Both the position numbers and the translations under genes were made by a program. A DNA stretch of 8,980 bases from an uncultured Chlorobiales bacterium (lineage in GTDB: Bacteria; Bacteroidota; Chlorobiia; Chlorobiales; Thermochlorobacteraceae), in NCBI GenBank assembly GCA_937959145.1, contig CALGMC010000117.1, positions 1 to 8,980 on the forward strand, in the 5' to 3' direction. The notes beneath the pieces are model-generated. The model made no database searches. It was not told where the DNA came from and worked only from the letters and a program-made list of their open reading frames with translations. Positions 5,192 through 8,980 of the stretch are shown here, piece after piece. Position 1 is the stretch's first letter; every line of letters begins with the position of its first letter.

Positions 5192-7219
5192 ATGAATTTA
5201 GAGCAAAAATGGCAATCGGCGACAGAAAGGGAAGAGCAAATTTCGGCTTTGAACAAACTTGCCGAAACGTTGATAGAAAGCGAGCCTGAACGGACGCGCT
5301 CATCGGCGGAGCGCGCATTGAACCTCCTCTCTGAAATTCCTTCATCTCATTTCAAAAAAGAGCAAACCGCTTTCGCACTCGCGATGCTTGGTATAGCAGA
5401 GTTCAAATGTGCCAACGCCACGAAGGCAATCGAATACCTCACGGAATCAAAAGAACTCGCAACAGAAATTGACGACAAGTCCCTCACAATGAGAATTTTA
5501 GGCGCGCTCGGCAATGCAAATTGGAACATCGGCAATTACACCGACGCGCTTCGCCTGCACAACCAAAAGCTTGAACTTGCGGAAAAACTAAACGACACGG
5601 TAGGAATTGCAACTTCATTACACAACATTGGCAATGCGTATTACAAACTCTCCGAATTAGATAAAGCACTTGAATACTATCAAAAAAGTCTTGCCCTCAA
5701 AGAAACCTTAGGCAACGACCAAGAAATCGCCATGACGCTTATGAACATTGGAAATGTCTACTATGTGATTGACGACATAGAAAAGGCGCGCATTTACTAC
5801 GAACAAAGTCTCGTCTTGAAACAAAAGGACGGCGCACCGCCAGTAAGCCTCTCGCATACTTTGATGAACATTGGAAACATCCACTACAAACAGAAAAGTT
5901 ATGAGCAATCTCTGCACTGTTATGAAGAAGCCTACAAAGCATTGCAAGATTCGCCCGACTTGCTGATACGCGCACAGATTCTTGGAAACATCGCCTCTGC
6001 TTTATCAGGATTAGAAAGACACGAAGAATCGCTCACAAAGCAGTTAGAATGTTTAGAACTCCGAAAAAAAATTAACCACATACAAGGCGTTCTCATCTCT
6101 CACAATGTCATCGGAATTTGTTACGTGAACTTGGGCGAGTTTGAAAAAGCCGAAAGACATCTGCTCGAGGGACTTGAACTGGCGGAAGCGCAAAAAGCAA
6201 CGCAAGAAACAGCGGACTTACTCAGGGCACTTGCGAAGATGTATAAGTCGAGAAAACTTTTCGAGAAAGCAACGGACTGCCTTGAGCGTTATCAAGAAGT
6301 CGAGCAAAAGCGATTCAGCGAAGCACAAGCCGAAAAGTTGCGTGAAATGCAAACCATCTATGAAACCGAGCAGGCGCGTAGAGAAGCAGAGCGCGAAAAA
6401 GAACGCAGTGCTGAACTCGAGAAAGCTTTGTTAGAAGCCGAAAAACAACGAAAACTTGCCGTCGAGGCAAATCAGATTAAAACAGAGTTGCTTTCAATCG
6501 CGGCGCACGACCTCAAAAGCCCGCTTCAAAGCATTATTGGCTTTTCAGGCATTATCAAAGAAACCCCTGCATCTGAAATTCTGAGCATTTACAACTACAC
6601 CAATCATATCGAAGGTGCGACAAAGCGTATGCTCGCGCTCATCGACGCAATGCTCAAAAGCAACGAGTTTGAAATCGGCGAAACGACGCCCAACCTGCAA
6701 TTGGCGCGCCTCAATGAAATTTTGGAAAACATTGTTTATGAAAATCAAATTTCGGCGAAGAAAAAATCGCAAACGCTCTTCATTGAACACACCGAAGAAA
6801 TTGCACTCTTCATTGACGAGAGCCGAATCCGAGAAGCGATTGAAAATCTCATTAGCAATGCAATTAAATACAGCCCGAAAGAGAAAGTCATTCGCGTGTC
6901 GTTGATAAAACTGCCCATAACCGCAAGCCATTACAAGCAGTTGAGCGAGTTAGGCAAACAAGTTACCGACATCGCCCGAATTGTAATTAAAGATGAAGGA
7001 CAAGGACTCTCTGAACGAGATAAAACAAAACTCTTTGGTCAGTTTCAACGCCTCTCAGCACGACCTACGGGCGAAGAAACCTCAACAGGCTTGGGGCTTT
7101 TCATCGTCAAGAAAATCGTAGAACTTCATGGCGGAAGAGTTTGGGCAGAATCCGAGGGCAAAGGAAAAGGCGCGACCTTCTTCGTTGAAATTCCAATTCG
7201 AATCGCTCAAGAAGTGTAA
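5192..7219 (+). CDS. Soluble TPR-domain sensor histidine kinase
   Basis: A 675-residue kinase with no signal peptide or membrane segment, so probably cytoplasmic. Residues 60-375 hold about eight TPR repeats of 37-41 residues (for example SLHNIGNAYYKLSELDKALEYY), expected to bind a protein or peptide. A charged coiled coil (376-430, rich in E, K, R and A) links to the HisKA domain with phospho-acceptor H439 in S-I-A-A-H-D-L-K-S-P-L. The ATP-binding HATPase domain follows: N-box ENLISNAIKYSP (N556), G1 D601-E-G-Q-G605, F-box near 614-618 and G2 S631-T-G-L-G-L636. All catalytic boxes look intact. The start is ATG 5192; a TTG immediately before it is less likely. No response regulator is in view. 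It sits between DUF350 and the GspS-like ligase, and its stop abuts the ligase ATG (TAAATG). Confidence 0.93.
   Translation: MNLEQKWQSATEREEQISALNKLAETLIESEPERTRSSAERALNLLSEIPSSHFKKEQTAFALAMLGIAEFKCANATKAIEYLTESKELATEIDDKSLTMRILGALGNANWNIGNYTDALRLHNQKLELAEKLNDTVGIATSLHNIGNAYYKLSELDKALEYYQKSLALKETLGNDQEIAMTLMNIGNVYYVIDDIEKARIYYEQSLVLKQKDGAPPVSLSHTLMNIGNIHYKQKSYEQSLHCYEEAYKALQDSPDLLIRAQILGNIASALSGLERHEESLTKQLECLELRKKINHIQGVLISHNVIGICYVNLGEFEKAERHLLEGLELAEAQKATQETADLLRALAKMYKSRKLFEKATDCLERYQEVEQKRFSEAQAEKLREMQTIYETEQARREAEREKERSAELEKALLEAEKQRKLAVEANQIKTELLSIAAHDLKSPLQSIIGFSGIIKETPASEILSIYNYTNHIEGATKRMLALIDAMLKSNEFEIGETTPNLQLARLNEILENIVYENQISAKKKSQTLFIEHTEEIALFIDESRIREAIENLISNAIKYSPKEKVIRVSLIKLPITASHYKQLSELGKQVTDIARIVIKDEGQGLSERDKTKLFGQFQRLSARPTGEETSTGLGLFIVKKIVELHGGRVWAESEGKGKGATFFVEIPIRIAQEV
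5606..5960 (+). repeat. Three closely similar TPR-coding units
   Basis: Within the kinase gene the string AACATTGG recurs at 5624, 5744 and 5867, spacings of 120 and 123 bases (40 and 41 codons). Each encodes N-I-G-N followed by an aromatic pair region. The longer shared string ATGAACATTGGAAA in the last two copies suggests fairly recent unit duplication. The units correspond to TPR repeats starting near residues 138, 178 and 219. Confidence 0.55.
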
Positions 7220-8449
7220 ATGACCTACAATGAACTCGCCGACGCGCTTCTCAAAACGGGCATCATTTCCGACGCTTGGCTCAACGGCGCAGAGCGGTTC
7301 CGACTTGAACCGATAATTCTCTCCAAAAAAACTTATGATGCACTTTGCCTCGCTGCCGAAGCCATCGGAAAAGTCTACAACGAACTCGCGCAAATCGTCT
7401 GGAACAATCCATCATATTTGGACGACTTTTTTCACCTCACGCCGTTTCAAAAACTCATGTGGCTTTCATCGGGCGGCGCGTGGCACACAATCGCGCGGCT
7501 CGATGTTTTCCTCACCACCGATGAGCGTATTCAAATTTGCGAAATGAATAGCGATACGCCCAGCGGCGAAGCCGAAGCCGTTCTCCTAAATCAAATTCTC
7601 CAACAAGAAAACTTACTAAACCCAAACGAACAATTTGAAAACGCCTTTTGTGAGGCTGTGTTGCGATGCTATCGGCAAAGCGTTGCTGAAATCAAGCCTT
7701 TGCCTACGGTCGGAATTGTCTATCCAACTGATTTGCCCGAAGATTTATCGATGATTGAACTCTATCGCCGTTGGTTTGAATCGCGCGGCATGAAGGTCGT
7801 CTTAGGCTCGCCAAGAAACTTGGGAAGAAGTGCGCAAGGCAAAATCACGCTCTTTGAAACGGAAATCGATATTGTGTATCGGCACTACAAAACCGATTGG
7901 TGGGGCGAGCGCGAATCGGCGTGGCTCGACGGCGAACCATTTGAAGACCCCGACCCGCTCGCAACCGAACTCGTTTGGCTCATCGAAGCGGAAAAGTCTA
8001 AGCAAATTGCCATCATCAATCCGTTTGGGGCGGTGCTCACGCAAAACAAACTCACGATGGCATTTATGTGGAAATATCTCGATTTGTTCAGTGCGGAAAA
8101 CCAAACTGCGATTCGTGCGTATATCCCCGAAACCCTGCGTCTCATCGATGTGTTAGGCAAAGCAGTGCTCAAAAAAAACGAATGGGTCTTGAAATCCGAT
8201 TACGGTTGCGAAGGCGACGAAGTCATTATCGGAAATCACGTCTCGGAGGAAATCTGGAATGCGTCGCTTGAAAAAGCAAACCCAAACCGATGGATTGTGC
8301 AACGCTACTTTGATGCCATTAAAGACGACGCAAATACGAACTACGGGATTTATCTTGTTGGAGGACGCGCCGCAGGAATTTTTACGCGCGTTTCTAAACA
8401 AGCAACCGACTACAATGCGCAATGCGCCGCAACATTTTTGAAAGACTAA
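7220..8449 (+). CDS. Glutathionylspermidine synthase-like ATP-grasp ligase
   Basis: A 409-residue protein of the GSP-synthase (PF03738) family, comparable to the C-terminal ligase half of E. coli Gss and to YgiC/YjfC; there is no N-terminal amidase domain. The family would join a carboxylate to an amine using ATP. Visible signatures are GGAWHTIARLDVFL (85-98, with R93 and D95), E108-M-N110-S-D112-T-P-S-G-E (Mg/ATP site), Y220-R-H-Y-K-T-D-W-W-G, the INPFGAVLTQNK segment (266-277) and W322-V-L-K325-S-D-Y-G-C330-E-G-D-E-V. At the last motif the E. coli-type proteins carry R-x-G-A-N, so the expected active-site arginine is cysteine here (from memory). True glutathionylspermidine synthesis is therefore doubtful; substrate unknown. 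It starts directly after the kinase stop and ends four bases before the lipoprotein gene. Confidence 0.85.
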   Translation: MTYNELADALLKTGIISDAWLNGAERFRLEPIILSKKTYDALCLAAEAIGKVYNELAQIVWNNPSYLDDFFHLTPFQKLMWLSSGGAWHTIARLDVFLTTDERIQICEMNSDTPSGEAEAVLLNQILQQENLLNPNEQFENAFCEAVLRCYRQSVAEIKPLPTVGIVYPTDLPEDLSMIELYRRWFESRGMKVVLGSPRNLGRSAQGKITLFETEIDIVYRHYKTDWWGERESAWLDGEPFEDPDPLATELVWLIEAEKSKQIAIINPFGAVLTQNKLTMAFMWKYLDLFSAENQTAIRAYIPETLRLIDVLGKAVLKKNEWVLKSDYGCEGDEVIIGNHVSEEIWNASLEKANPNRWIVQRYFDAIKDDANTNYGIYLVGGRAAGIFTRVSKQATDYNAQCAATFLKD

Positions 8450-8453
8450 CTTC

Positions 8454-8980
8454 ATGCGAATGATGAGCGAAAACAACAGTCAAAAATCGTGGTGGGAAGA
8501 ATCTATCACGCGCCGCGAAGCGAATCTGCGCTTGGCAAAACTCGGCACGCTTGCCGCATTGCTTTCGGTTTCGGGCATTGTGCATGGGTGCGATAATGAT
8601 GACGGTGTCGTCGAAGAAAACGACGCGCTCGAACTGCAAAAAAAGGAAGGTTGGAGCGTCGGCGCAGAATCCAACACGATTTCGTTGCCGAATGTAAGCG
8701 CGACAGATAGCAAAGGCTCGCTTTCGTGGTCGACTTATCTCGAGTCAAGTGAACTGCTCAAAGCCTACGCGCCAAAGCGAAGTGAGTGGAATCCATTCGT
8801 GGTGGCAACGTTGGTGCAATCTTTATCGCAACCTTCGCTCAAAGCGCAAATCAAGCCTATCTACACGCCTGAAATGAAAGAGGCTTACTCACGTGGCTTG
8901 GGCATGAGAGAACTCATCAAGCGAAGCAATAATCCTGAAACCATTTTTCTTGTTGCAGATTTAGATGGCAAAGAATCGGT
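8454..8980 (+). CDS. Probable Tat-exported lipoprotein, 3' end beyond window
   Basis: The first 175 codons of a gene open at the right edge. The N-terminus has a Tat-like signal: a hydrophilic lead, T19-R20-R21-E-A-N-L25, a hydrophobic stretch (LAKLGTLAALLSVSGIV, 27-43), then V43-H-G-C46, a possible lipobox (His at -2 is unusual). Asp at +2 (C46-D47) would favour inner-membrane retention by the E. coli rule. After an acidic linker (NDDGVVEENDALE) comes a folded region with WSTYLESSELLKAYAP, EWNPFVVATLVQSL and YSRGLGMRELIKRS...ETIFLVADLDGKES. I do not recognise the family. Alternative starts at the third and fourth codons (both Met) would not alter the signal. It follows the ligase gene by four bases, so it probably belongs to the same operon. 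Confidence 0.75.
   Translation, partial: MRMMSENNSQKSWWEESITRREANLRLAKLGTLAALLSVSGIVHGCDNDDGVVEENDALELQKKEGWSVGAESNTISLPNVSATDSKGSLSWSTYLESSELLKAYAPKRSEWNPFVVATLVQSLSQPSLKAQIKPIYTPEMKEAYSRGLGMRELIKRSNNPETIFLVADLDGKES

Noticed and set aside
4705..5256. 183-codon - strand frame opposite the DUF350 gene
   Set aside because: It is antisense to a clear membrane protein with conserved internal repeats; its Cys/Asn/His-rich composition is that of a shadow frame.

Overview
This window reads as ordinary bacterial chromosome: densely packed protein genes with short gaps and no tRNA, rRNA, insertion sequence or CRISPR array that I can see. The taxonomic hints are weak. GC content is balanced, Shine-Dalgarno sequences are mostly poor, and the set of families (DUF2256, a DprE2-like SDR, an E. 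coli-type glucose-6-phosphate isomerase, a tandem DUF350 protein, a GspS-like ligase and a Tat-type lipoprotein) would fit the Chlorobi/Bacteroidota group. That assignment is an inference, not a result.

Layout. At the left edge a small zinc-ribbon DUF2256 gene runs leftwards, and its stop overlaps the start of another leftward gene that leaves the window. A divergent intergenic region of about 130 bases follows, with a perfect TATAAT box pointing right. Everything after it is on the + strand: a peroxiredoxin-like redox protein; a gap of 180 bases; a short-chain dehydrogenase; glucose-6-phosphate isomerase (pgi); a MntA-HepT toxin-antitoxin pair whose antitoxin start overlaps the pgi stop by four bases; an eight-helix DUF350 membrane protein; a soluble TPR histidine kinase; a glutathionylspermidine-synthase-like ATP-grasp ligase; and the first 175 codons of a Tat-type lipoprotein.

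How they may work together. From the dehydrogenase to the right edge all gaps are 40 bases or less, several genes overlap or abut, and no terminator is visible, so one long transcript is possible. Two known ideas lie in it. The first is a type VII MntA-HepT module, in which the antitoxin is a nucleotidyltransferase that AMPylates the toxin. The second is the conserved but functionally unexplained link between DUF350 membrane proteins and GspS-like ligases, as in E. coli yjfL and yjfC. Here that pair is separated by a cytoplasmic TPR histidine kinase and followed by a secreted or lipid-anchored protein. This DUF350/kinase/ligase/lipoprotein set (4321 to the right edge) is the part most likely to be a poorly described system. 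The ligase also has a Cys where I expect the family's active-site Arg.
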